Shown piece by piece: positions 16,602 to 24,813 of a DNA stretch of 64,000 nt (positions are counted from its first letter, which is position 1; every line of letters begins with the position of its first letter). The notes beneath the pieces were generated by a model. That model saw nothing but the letters and a program-made list of their open reading frames with translations. It searched no databases and was not told the origin of the DNA. Source of the stretch: JAUSIF01 sp963711595. Its GTDB lineage: Bacteria; Pseudomonadota; Alphaproteobacteria; Rhizobiales; Xanthobacteraceae. Where the stretch lies: contig CAVQER010000007.1 in NCBI GenBank assembly GCA_963711595.1, positions 682,001 to 746,000 of the forward strand. The letters are read 5' to 3'. The translations under genes were made by a program, and so were the position numbers.

Positions 16602-16945
16602 GCCAATCCCCTTCTGGGCCTCGGTTCTTGGGGACGAATTAAACTCAGGCTGCCCCCAGCGCGCCCGGCACGGTTCGCGATTCGCAACGCTACCCGCGAA
16701 TGGTTAACAGAATTTGATTCTGCACCACAAGCTTTCACCAAGCGAAAATGCGCGAATCACCGTAAGATATTGGCGTTCGGTCAGATTCGCTCGGCGACCG
16801 GGTTAACGTCCGACTTCAAGAAGCCGGGCCAAGCATCCGGAGAAATCGGGCGGCGCCAGGTCGGCAGCCACCGTCTCCCACGGTTCGCCCCGATTGTTAA
16901 CGGGTCGGGTAAACAAAGCGTTTCCAAGGAGCTTGGAGGCCGTTT
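16602..16945. promoter_or_regulatory. ctrA-fliI divergent regulatory region with GANTC and TTAA sites
   Basis: 344 bp without a gene. It contains three GANTC methylation sites (GATTC 16716-16720, GAATC 16754-16758, GATTC 16784-16788) within 73 bp. It also has several GTTAAC-type CtrA half-sites (16703-16708, 16801-16806 and 16896-16901); none has the exact TTAA-N7-TTAA form. In Caulobacter, ctrA transcription responds to CcrM methylation at GANTC and to CtrA itself, so this arrangement fits methylation-timed, autoregulated expression. The regulatory role is inferred. Confidence 0.55.
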
Positions 16946-18271
16946 TTGAAGGCGCTTGCCGAGCAGATCCAGGAACTTGACGGGCCGGTTATTTACGGAC
17001 GCGTCGCGGCCGTGCGCGGGTTATTGGTTGAGGTCGCGGGTCCCGTGCACGCGATGCCGGTCGGGGCGCGCGTCGTCATCGAGACCGATCGCGAGCCCAA
17101 TGTCCCCTGCGAAGTGGTGGGGTTCGTGGGCGAAAACGCGCTGCTGATGCCGTTCGGCGCGCTCGAGGGGGTGCGGCGCGGTTGCCGCGCGCTCGTGTCG
17201 GCGGCTCCCCCCGCCGTGCGGCCCTCGTTCGGCTGGCTCGGGCGTGTGATCAACGCCCTCGGCGAACCCGTCGACGGCATGGGGCGGCTGCCGGCCGGGC
17301 CTTCTCCGTATCCATTTCGCGAAACGCCGCCGCCGGCGCACGCGCGACGCCGGGTCGGGGCACCGCTCGATCTCGGGGTGCGGGCGCTCAACGCATTCGC
17401 CACCTGCTGCCGCGGCCAACGCATGGGCATCTTTTCGGGCTCGGGTGTCGGCAAGTCAGTGCTGCTGTCGATGCTTGCCCGCAATACCGAGTCGGACGTG
17501 ACGGTCATCGGCCTGGTCGGCGAGCGGGGCCGCGAAGTTCAAGAATTTCTCCAGGACGACCTCGGAGAAGAGGGCCTGCGACGGGCAGTTGTCGTGGTTT
17601 CGACGTCGGACGAGCCAGCACTCATGCGGCGGCAGGCTGCGTATCTGACGATGGCGATCGCGGAGTTCTTCCGCGATGAGGACAAGGACGTCCTTGTCCT
17701 GATGGACTCGGTCACCCGCTTCGCCATGGCGCAGCGCGAGATCGGCCTGTCGGCCGGCGAGCCGCCGACCACGAAAGGCTACACACCAACCGTCTTCACG
17801 GAACTCCCGCGGCTGTTGGAGCGGGCCGGCCCGGGCACGGGAAGGGGCACGGTAACAGGGCTTTTCACGGTGCTGGTCGACGGCGACGACCATAACGAGC
17901 CGGTGGCGGACGCGGTGCGGGGCATCCTCGACGGGCACATCGTAATGGAGCGGGCGATCGCCGAGCGCGGACGCTACCCGGCGATCAACATCCTGAAATC
18001 GGTCTCCCGGACCATGCCGGGCTCGTGCGACCCCCAATTCCTCCAGACCGTGCTGCGCGCGCGGCAGGTGCTCTCGACGTTCAACGACATGGAGGAACTG
18101 ATCCGGCTCGGAGCATACCGGCCGGGGTCCAACCCGGAGGTAGACGAGGCTATCCGGCTACAGCCAGCGCTCGATGGTTTCCTCGCCCAAAGTAAGAAAG
18201 AGGCAACCAATTTGGCCGATGGTTACCGCCGTCTCGCTCAAATTCTTGCGGTGGGGTCAACCGAATCCTAA
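16946..18271 (+). CDS. fliI: flagellum-specific export ATPase FliI
   Basis: A 441-residue F1-like ATPase with Walker A GSGVGKS at residues 165-171, GLVGERGREVQEF, and the Walker B-like DVLVLMDSVTRFAMAQREIGL. It energises the flagellar type III export apparatus at the inner membrane. The start is TTG at 16946 with GGAGG six bases upstream; no ATG fits. It is followed 24 bp later by fliJ. The two form a small + strand flagellar unit divergent from ctrA. Confidence 0.95.
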   Translation: MKALAEQIQELDGPVIYGRVAAVRGLLVEVAGPVHAMPVGARVVIETDREPNVPCEVVGFVGENALLMPFGALEGVRRGCRALVSAAPPAVRPSFGWLGRVINALGEPVDGMGRLPAGPSPYPFRETPPPAHARRRVGAPLDLGVRALNAFATCCRGQRMGIFSGSGVGKSVLLSMLARNTESDVTVIGLVGERGREVQEFLQDDLGEEGLRRAVVVVSTSDEPALMRRQAAYLTMAIAEFFRDEDKDVLVLMDSVTRFAMAQREIGLSAGEPPTTKGYTPTVFTELPRLLERAGPGTGRGTVTGLFTVLVDGDDHNEPVADAVRGILDGHIVMERAIAERGRYPAINILKSVSRTMPGSCDPQFLQTVLRARQVLSTFNDMEELIRLGAYRPGSNPEVDEAIRLQPALDGFLAQSKKEATNLADGYRRLAQILAVGSTES

Positions 18272-18295
18272 CCGGTGGCGTGGAGTAATGGCGGC

Positions 18296-18700
18296 ATGAA
18301 GTCCCGAGAAACCTTGATCCGCCTGAAGCGCTTCCATGTCGACGAGAAGCGGCGCCAGGTCACCCAGATCGAGACCATGATCGCCGAGTTCGAGCGCATG
18401 GCCTCCGACCTCGATCGCGAGATCGCGGCGGAACAGCAGCGCGCGGGTATCGATGATCCGGGGCATTTCGCCTATCCGACCTACGCGAAAGCCGCAATTC
18501 AGCGTCGCGACAACCTCGTACGGTCGGCGGGTGAACTAAAAACTCAGCTTGAAGACGCCCGCGCAGCGCTCGGGGAAGCCTTCGAAGAACTCAAGAAAGT
18601 TGAGATTTTGGAAGAGCGCGATCAGCACCGCGAGCGCGCTGCAGAGGCGAAGGCCGAACAGGCCGAACTCGACCACGTCGGCGCACACTCGCGCGCATAA
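18296..18700 (+). CDS. fliJ: flagellar export chaperone FliJ
   Basis: A 134-residue highly charged, helical coiled-coil protein (KSRETLIRLKRFHVDEKRRQ...), directly downstream of fliI as in most Hyphomicrobiales. FliJ couples the export ATPase ring to the export gate. The frame opens 7 codons upstream, but ATG 18296 aligns with the usual short N-terminus. Length is normal. Confidence 0.85.
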   Translation: MKSRETLIRLKRFHVDEKRRQVTQIETMIAEFERMASDLDREIAAEQQRAGIDDPGHFAYPTYAKAAIQRRDNLVRSAGELKTQLEDARAALGEAFEELKKVEILEERDQHRERAAEAKAEQAELDHVGAHSRA

Positions 18701-18790
18701 AGGCGAGTTACCCACAGGTTCTCCGCCGAGCCGGGGACTCAGGTCCCGGGCTTCCGCTACAGTTTTCTCGGGACGATCAAGAGGCGGATC

Positions 18791-19339
18791 GTGACCGAGG
18801 CACCCGTTCGTTTGCGCGATTTCATTGATGCTATCGCCGAAGGCGACCGTTCGGCGATGGAGCACCTTTATCGCGCGACCAGTGACAAGCTCTACGGCGT
18901 TGCGCTGCGCATCCTGCGCAGGCCCGAGCTTGCGAGCGAAGCACTTGCCGATGCCTACGTCCGCATCTGGCGTGAAGCGGCAAACTACGCGCCGGTGCTG
19001 CTCGATCCCATGTCCTGGCTTGTGATGCATGCGCGGCGCGCCTCGTTCGATATCGCGCGCCGGCGCAGCGAGATCGGCCATGAGGAAATGGCCGAGGTCG
19101 CTGATCAAACAGCCAGCACCGAGGACGAGGCTACGGAACGGGCGATCAGCGACGAGCTGCGGCAGCTGCTCGCGGGCCTCGCGCAGCTGTCCCCGGATCC
19201 AAGATTGATGTTGTTGCTCGCCTACTATGACGGCTGGAGCCACCGCGAACTTGCCATCGAATTCGACGCGCCGCCCGGGACGATCCGCACCTGGATGCTG
19301 CGCGGCCTGGAGCAGGTCCGAGAATGCACGGGACCCTGA
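18791..19339 (+). CDS. ECF RNA polymerase sigma factor, SigK/RskA-linked type
   Basis: A 182-residue sigma factor: region 2 (HLYRATSDKLYGVALRIL, SEALADAYVRIWREA) and region 4 (LLLLAYYDGWSHRELAIEF, GTIRTWMLRGLEQVR). It starts at GTG with AAGAGGCGG upstream. Its last 16 bp overlap the anti-sigma gene, a classical ECF arrangement. It is distinct from the EcfG general stress sigma at 39.4 kb. The signal and regulon are not visible from the sequence. Confidence 0.9.
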   Translation: MTEAPVRLRDFIDAIAEGDRSAMEHLYRATSDKLYGVALRILRRPELASEALADAYVRIWREAANYAPVLLDPMSWLVMHARRASFDIARRRSEIGHEEMAEVADQTASTEDEATERAISDELRQLLAGLAQLSPDPRLMLLLAYYDGWSHRELAIEFDAPPGTIRTWMLRGLEQVRECTGP

Positions 19340-20091
19340 GGATCACCGACGACACCGATCTGCTTGTCGGCGAGTACGTGCTCGGCACACTCGAACGCGA
19401 CGAGCGGCGGAAGCTCGAGGAAATCGCCGCGCGCGAACCGTCGGTCACGGCTGCCGTGATGATCTGGGAGCGGCGGCTTTCCCCGCTGCACGAGCTCGTC
19501 GAGCCGGTCCGGGCGCCCGGGGATATCTGGGCCGATGTCGCGCGGCAGCTCGGGGACGTCGAGCAGGAATCGCCAAAAGTGCGAGGGCCCGGGTTCTTCG
19601 AGGTTGTATCCGAGCTCGCGCGCAGCCAGGGCGCCGAAACCGCCATGGAGCTCGTGGAAAAGCTGCGTCGCTGGCGCATGCTGGCGTTTGTTTCCGCCGC
19701 CGTCGCCTTTGCGCTCGCCGCGTTTCTCGTCGCAATCGTCGCCCGGCCTGCCGCCTTGCCGACCGCGCCGCTGATTGCCGTGCTGAAATCGCAGAGCTTT
19801 GCGCCACCGTTCGTGGTTGCGCTCAATCAGGAGGAGCGGTCGCTTGACGTGCGGACCGTACCTTCCGGCACCGCGGACGACCGGGCATATGAGTTCTGGC
19901 TGTTGCGTGGCGGACGCGACCCGGTGGCGCTCGGCAAGCTGCGGACGACGGGCAAGCTTGAGCCGACCGTGTTGAAACGCGTGGACCGCGCAGCCTTGCG
20001 TGAAGCGGAGATTGCGGTTTCGGTAGAGCCGCGCGGCTCGTCCGCGGAGCGGCCGAGCGGGCCGTTCATCTACCGCGGCAAATTCGAGTAG
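19324..20091 (+). CDS. RskA-family transmembrane anti-sigma factor
   Basis: A 255-residue protein. The N-terminal zinc-less anti-sigma domain (LLVGEYVLGTLERDERRKLEE) is cytoplasmic. One membrane helix lies at about residues 120-142 (MLAFVSAAVAFALAAFLVAIV). The periplasmic RskA C-terminal domain includes YEFWLLRGGRDPVALGKL. It overlaps the sigma gene by 16 bp and would hold that factor at the membrane until a signal releases it. Length and order match the sigK-rskA type. Confidence 0.88.
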   Translation: MHGTLRITDDTDLLVGEYVLGTLERDERRKLEEIAAREPSVTAAVMIWERRLSPLHELVEPVRAPGDIWADVARQLGDVEQESPKVRGPGFFEVVSELARSQGAETAMELVEKLRRWRMLAFVSAAVAFALAAFLVAIVARPAALPTAPLIAVLKSQSFAPPFVVALNQEERSLDVRTVPSGTADDRAYEFWLLRGGRDPVALGKLRTTGKLEPTVLKRVDRAALREAEIAVSVEPRGSSAERPSGPFIYRGKFE

Positions 20092-20093
20092 CC

Positions 20094-20738
20094 CTATTTT
20101 CCTTCCAGAATTGGCACGTGTGGGGCTGCCGTGATCGGCAATAGTCCGAACACGCGCGGGTCGTCTGCGATCTCCAGCGAGCGCGCATAGGGCGTGAAAC
20201 CGCTGCGGAGATAGAAGGCGAGTGCATTCGGGTGATCGAGTGTGCACGTGTGAACCGTGAGACGGCGCGGTTTGCGATCCCAAGCGATCTCGAGCGCGCG
20301 GTTCATCAGGCAGCGGCCAGCCCCCGTGCCAAGGAGTTCGGAAGCGACTCCGAGAAAAGAGATTTCCACGTCAGGAAAGCCGCGAAAGTCGAGCTCGAGG
20401 ATTCCCGCGTCGCGGCCCCGGTGACGCAGCGCATGTACTTCGACCTTGGGGTCGTGGATGAGCGTCGCGAGCTTCGCGTCACTGAGGGTAAGGCGCGAGA
20501 ACCAAAGCCAGTCTTTGCCGACGCGGCGATAGAGAGCCCGGTACCAGCCGAGATCAGGCCGGTGCACGCGGCGCGATTCGTAGGCTGCTCCAGCCGGCAC
20601 CGGCCGCAACGGCGGGCGAGCCGAGACCTCCAAGTGCGTAATGACCGCCGCGATCTTTCCGGCCGGCAGGCGCGTGTACTCGTCGCGCATCTCGGCCGGG
20701 TCGGCGATTGAGTCGGAGAAAGCCACTTTCCGATTCAT
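20094..20738 (-). CDS. GNAT-family N-acetyltransferase
   Basis: A 214-residue protein with a GNAT core: VEISFLGVASELLGTGAGRCLMN contains the acetyl-CoA loop (around residues 130-150), followed by VHTCTLDHPNALAFYLRSGF, the usual last motif. Substrate unknown. It ends 3 bp from the convergent anti-sigma gene and lies 36 bp downstream of flhA on the same strand, so it could be read through from flhA. Confidence 0.82.
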   Translation of the reverse strand: MNRKVAFSDSIADPAEMRDEYTRLPAGKIAAVITHLEVSARPPLRPVPAGAAYESRRVHRPDLGWYRALYRRVGKDWLWFSRLTLSDAKLATLIHDPKVEVHALRHRGRDAGILELDFRGFPDVEISFLGVASELLGTGAGRCLMNRALEIAWDRKPRRLTVHTCTLDHPNALAFYLRSGFTPYARSLEIADDPRVFGLLPITAAPHVPILEGK

Positions 20739-20774
20739 AGGGACGCAAGATAGCTCCGGGACGACCGGACACGA

Positions 20775-22889
20775 TCATACACTACCCAGGGTCTTCAAAC
20801 GCACGCGAGGGTGAATCTCGCTCTGGGAAAGGACCGGCGTCTGCGGGCGGAATCGCTCAATAATTGAGCGAACAAAGGGCCGCGCTGCCGGGCTCGTGAG
20901 CAGTACGGCGGCCTCTCCATCGCGCGCGGAATCCTCGAAACGCTCGCGTACGGAAACAACGAAGTCGGAGAGGCGCGAGGGCTGCATCGCAAGCGATCGA
21001 TCCTCACCTTGCACGACGATCGATTCCGCGAAAGCTTGCTCCCACTTGGGCGATAACGAGATGAGTGGCAGGTGCCCAATCGGCGACAGGTATTGCGCGC
21101 AGAGCTGGCGCGAGAGGCGCGCACGCACATGCTCGACGAGCGGAGCTGGATTGCGTGTGACGGGAAGCGCTTCGGCAAGGCCTTCGAGAATCGTCCCGAG
21201 GTCGCGGATCGAGACGCGTTCGGCGAGCAGCAGCTGAAGTACGCGCTGAATTCCCGAGACGGAAATCTGGGAGGGCACGATGTCCTTGACGAGCTCGGAC
21301 TGCTCCTTCGGCAATTCTTTGAGCAGCTTCTGCACTTCACCGTAGGACAGAAGATCGGCGATATTCGCCTTCAGGACTTCGGAGAGGTGTGTCGAGAGCA
21401 CGGTCGCTGCATCGACAACGGTGTAGCCACGCAGTGCCGCTTCCTCGCGCAGACCCTCATCGACCCACGTCGCGGGGAGGCCGAAAGTGGGCTCAACCGT
21501 GTGCAGACCCGGAAGATCGACCTGGCGGCCCGCAGGATCCATGACCATGTGGCTGCCCGGATGCACCTTGCCGTTGCCGGCCTCGACCTCCTTGACCTTG
21601 ATGACGTAGGCGTTCGCGTCGAGTTGCACGTTGTCGAGGATGCGTACGGCGGGCATCACGAAGCCCATTTCCGTCGCGAGGTTTCGGCGCAGGGCCTTGA
21701 TCTGCTCGGTGAGGCGGTCCGAACCTTGCGGACCATTGACCAACGGCAGCAGCCCGTACCCGATCTCGATCTTGAGGTCGTCGACCTTGAGTGAGCTCGA
21801 GATGGGCTCCTCTGCCTTCTCGGCTTGGGCAATGGTCGTGGCCTTGGCGCTCTCCACCGCTGTGACCGCGCGCGCTCGCCGGTCCGCGAGCCAGGCGATC
21901 GTGCCGGCGCCGCCGCCGAGCAGAACGAAAGGCAGAACGGGTATGCCGGGAAGGGCGGCGAGGACGAACATCACGGCGGCCGACATGCCGAGCGCTTTTG
22001 GGTAGCCGGATAACTGCCTCATCAAGGCCTGATCGGCGGCGCCAGCAACACCCGCTTTGGAGACGAGCAGGCCCGCCGCAGTCGAGACGATCAGGGCCGG
22101 AATTTGCGTGACCAGGCCATCGCCGACGGTGAGCAGCGTGTAGGTGTGACCTGCCTGAGCGAAGGAGAGGCCCTGCTGCATGGTGCCGATCACCATGCCA
22201 CCGATGATGTTGATGAACACGATCAGCAGGCCGGCGATTGCGTCGCCGCGCACGAACTTCGAGGCGCCGTCCATCGCGCCGAAGAAGGAGCTTTCGTCCT
22301 CGAGCTGCCGGCGGCGGGCGCGGGCCTGATCCTCATTGATCAAACCGGCGGACAGGTCGGCGTCGATCGCCATCTGCTTGCCGGGCATCGCGTCCAAGGT
22401 GAAGCGGGCCGCAACCTCGGCGATGCGGCCGGAGCCCTTCGTGATCACCACGAAGTTCACGATCACCAGGATCGAGAACACGATGATGCCGATCACGAAG
22501 TTGCCGCGCATCACGAAGTTGCCGAATGCCTCGATCACGTGGCCGGCGGCGTCGGTTCCGTCGTGGCCGTTGGCGAGGATCAGGCGCGTGGACGCAAGGT
22601 TCAGCGCGAGGCGGAACATCGTCGCGATCAACAGAACCGTGGGGAACGCCGAGAATTCGAGGGGCGCATGAATGAACAGCGCCGTCATCAGGATCAGCAC
22701 CGAGAAGATGATCGAGCTCGCAAGCAGCAAATCGAGCAGGAACGGCGGCAGTGGCAGGATCAGCACGACGAGGATCGTGAGGACGCCGATCGCGAGCGCG
22801 AGGTCGCCGCGCTTCAGAAGGGCCCCTAAGTCGCCGAAGCCGAACGAGGCTCCCGGTGTGGCCGGCGCCGCGGCGGTGGTGTCGGTCAT
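20775..22889 (-). CDS. flhA: flagellar biosynthesis export gate protein FlhA
   Basis: A 704-residue inner-membrane protein with about eight N-terminal helices (LALAIGVLTILVVLILPLPP..., then the FHIPEP-like RFTLDAMPGKQMAIDADL segment) and a large cytoplasmic domain (IEIGYGLLPLVNGPQGSDRL...). It forms the export gate ring under the flagellar MS ring. I start it at ATG 22889 (MTDTTAAAP); the open frame continues to 22973 without a ribosome site. A CtrA-type promoter lies about 100 bp upstream. Confidence 0.95.
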   Translation of the reverse strand: MTDTTAAAPATPGASFGFGDLGALLKRGDLALAIGVLTILVVLILPLPPFLLDLLLASSIIFSVLILMTALFIHAPLEFSAFPTVLLIATMFRLALNLASTRLILANGHDGTDAAGHVIEAFGNFVMRGNFVIGIIVFSILVIVNFVVITKGSGRIAEVAARFTLDAMPGKQMAIDADLSAGLINEDQARARRRQLEDESSFFGAMDGASKFVRGDAIAGLLIVFINIIGGMVIGTMQQGLSFAQAGHTYTLLTVGDGLVTQIPALIVSTAAGLLVSKAGVAGAADQALMRQLSGYPKALGMSAAVMFVLAALPGIPVLPFVLLGGGAGTIAWLADRRARAVTAVESAKATTIAQAEKAEEPISSSLKVDDLKIEIGYGLLPLVNGPQGSDRLTEQIKALRRNLATEMGFVMPAVRILDNVQLDANAYVIKVKEVEAGNGKVHPGSHMVMDPAGRQVDLPGLHTVEPTFGLPATWVDEGLREEAALRGYTVVDAATVLSTHLSEVLKANIADLLSYGEVQKLLKELPKEQSELVKDIVPSQISVSGIQRVLQLLLAERVSIRDLGTILEGLAEALPVTRNPAPLVEHVRARLSRQLCAQYLSPIGHLPLISLSPKWEQAFAESIVVQGEDRSLAMQPSRLSDFVVSVRERFEDSARDGEAAVLLTSPAARPFVRSIIERFRPQTPVLSQSEIHPRVRLKTLGSV

Positions 22890-22967
22890 TGGCAAGAATT
22901 CATTCGAAAAGGGCTGATTGAAATCCTTGAGCTCCCCACGGACGGCGGTGTGCCGGCCGTTGCTCCC

Positions 22968-23006
22968 CGGCAAAATTTGCCCGGTTTATGGTTAGCGCCC
23001 GGTTAA
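22968..23006 (-). promoter_or_regulatory. CtrA-type box plus GGCAA-N3-TTGCC dyad upstream of flhA
   Basis: Read on the minus strand: TTAA-N7-CTAA (23006 to 22992), then CCATAAACCGGGC, then the dyad GGCAA-N3-TTGCC (22981 to 22969). The same block, at the same spacing, occurs before fliF at 30124-30162. The first part is close to the CtrA consensus TTAA-N7-TTAA. The dyad may be an ftr-like site for FlbD, whose gene lies nearby. The sequence match is direct; the binding proteins are inferred. Confidence 0.7.
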
Positions 23007-23052
23007 CAGATCGGGCCTACGAGCGGCGCAAACATGTCATAGACCGGTATTC

Positions 23053-23068
23053 TAGAATTATAATTCTA
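23053..23068. other. 16-bp perfect AT-rich palindrome, possible operator
   Basis: TAGAATTATAATTCTA is perfectly self-complementary and stands out in GC-rich surroundings. It lies between the flhA promoter and the divergent CYTH-CHAD gene (start 23128), where it could be a repressor or activator operator. It does not have the N3 spacing of the Irr-type TTTAGAA-N3-TTCTAAA element. Confidence 0.45.
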
Positions 23069-23127
23069 ATTCAAAGATAGAGTGGTGCGCGTTGTTTGTG
23101 ACAGTGGGGACTGGTTAATTTTTCCTT

Positions 23128-24798
23128 ATGGCGGACCTGAGAGGCCCTCGGGAAATAGAGATCAAGCTTAGGCTGCGGCGCGAACACGTACCGCGCCTGC
23201 GGCGGCATCCGCTTTTGTCGGATGGCTTCAAGCAGTCCGGGAGGCGGGAGCGGCAAGACTTGGTCTACTTCGACGACCGCCACCGCACGCTGCAGAAAAA
23301 GGGTCTTTCCCTGCGCGTCCGTCAAATCGGCGAGCGGCGCATTCAAACGATCAAGGTCTCGAACGGCCACACCGCTCCGATCGATCGAGGGGAATGGGAA
23401 GCCGTCGTCACGGCGAGCCGCCCGGATCTGGCCGCGGCCAGGGGAACTCCGTTGGAGCGGGTGCTGGCGAAGTTGCGCGACCCGCTGGAGCCACTGTTCG
23501 AGACGCGGGTGTCACGCACGGCGTTCCCCGTGCAGTTCGGCAACTCGGATATCACGTTCTCGCTCGACCAGGGCAGGATCGACACGGGCAAGTCGACTGC
23601 GCCGATCTGCGAACTCGAACTGGAACTGAAGAACGGCAGCGCCGGAGACCTGTTTCAGTTCGCGCGGCAACTCGATGAGAAAATTCCGCTGGAGCTCTCG
23701 TACGAGACGAAGTCGGGGCGCGGGTACTCGCTCTTGGACGAGAGTTCCGCCGACGCGGGCAAGGCGCACGAGGTCGCGCTCCAATCGGGCATGTCGTGCG
23801 CCGAAACCTTCCGTGTGATCGCGCACGAATGCCTGCGCCACCTAATGCAGAACCGCGAGGGGGTCGTCGAAGGCGAGACAGAGGCTCTGCACCAGATGCG
23901 GATCGCGGTGCGCCGCTTCCGATCCACTATGACGTTTTTCGGGGACATCGTGTCCGGCCCGGGTGCGGACGCTGCGAAGACCCAGTTTCAATGGCTGCGC
24001 GACCTGACCGGGCCGGCGCGCGATTTCGACGTCTTCGTCAAGGAAACGCTCGCACCCTTGCGGGCGGAATTTCCGAAGGACCGTGCGGTCGCGCGGTTTT
24101 GCCGGCAGGCAACTCGGCACCAGGCCAAGGCCAACCGTGCCATTCGGAAGGCGGTTCAATCGGCGCAGTTTCGCAAGCTGGTCGTTCAGACCGCAGGCTG
24201 GATCGAGGGTGGCGATTGGCGAACCGGCGCCGACGCACTCATGCGGGCGCGCCAGGACGCGCCAATCCAGTATTGCGCAGCCGATCAGCTCTCAACCTTG
24301 CGGCGAAAAGTCCGCAAGCATGGAAAATTCCTGAGCGAACTCGACGAACGACGGCTGCATCGGTTGCGCGTCCGCACGAAGAAGCTGCGTTACGCGGCCG
24401 AATTCTTCGGGAGCCTTGCTTCAAGCAAGAAGGGCCGCAAACAAACGCGAGAGCTTGTCGAAACCCTGCGCGCGCTGCAGGACAAGCTTGGTGTGCTCAA
24501 CGACCTCGCGGTTCACCGGGCGCTTTCTCTCCAGATCGCGCGGGACGCAGGTTTGCCGTCGAGCTTGCCGGCGCCGAATGACGACGGAGAACTCTCGGTT
24601 CCGGAAATGATCGCGCGTCGCCAGGGCATCAATGTCGAACAGCTACTCGAAGAAGCCTCTGAAGCTTTTTCCGAGTTCCGCGAGGTGAAACGGTTCTGGA
24701 AATCCTGGCCCTCGAAGCCCCAGGCCGCGGCTGATGACGACGCGCGCGGCAGCGAACGGCCGGATGGCGGATCGGAACCGCTGAATGAAGCCGCCTAG
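23128..24798 (+). CDS. CYTH and CHAD domain protein, probable inorganic triphosphatase
   Basis: A 556-residue two-domain protein. The N-terminal CYTH domain (about 6-205) begins REIEIKLRLR, the ExExK signature, and shows YFDDRHRTLQKKGLSLRVRQ and ICELELELK. The C-terminal CHAD domain (about 225-510) is helical with conserved His/Lys/Arg: HQMRIAVRRFRSTMTFF and LHRLRVRTKKLRYAAEFFG. CYTH-CHAD proteins hydrolyse tripolyphosphate and bind polyphosphate. It sits between flbD and flhA in the opposite orientation and converges with flbD 15 bp away. Confidence 0.9.
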   Translation: MADLRGPREIEIKLRLRREHVPRLRRHPLLSDGFKQSGRRERQDLVYFDDRHRTLQKKGLSLRVRQIGERRIQTIKVSNGHTAPIDRGEWEAVVTASRPDLAAARGTPLERVLAKLRDPLEPLFETRVSRTAFPVQFGNSDITFSLDQGRIDTGKSTAPICELELELKNGSAGDLFQFARQLDEKIPLELSYETKSGRGYSLLDESSADAGKAHEVALQSGMSCAETFRVIAHECLRHLMQNREGVVEGETEALHQMRIAVRRFRSTMTFFGDIVSGPGADAAKTQFQWLRDLTGPARDFDVFVKETLAPLRAEFPKDRAVARFCRQATRHQAKANRAIRKAVQSAQFRKLVVQTAGWIEGGDWRTGADALMRARQDAPIQYCAADQLSTLRRKVRKHGKFLSELDERRLHRLRVRTKKLRYAAEFFGSLASSKKGRKQTRELVETLRALQDKLGVLNDLAVHRALSLQIARDAGLPSSLPAPNDDGELSVPEMIARRQGINVEQLLEEASEAFSEFREVKRFWKSWPSKPQAAADDDARGSERPDGGSEPLNEAA

Positions 24799-24813
24799 AC
24801 GTCCGCGCCCGGC

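Noticed and set aside
22104..22829. 241-residue plus-strand frame opposite flhA
   Set aside because: Antisense shadow of a transmembrane gene; no independent evidence.
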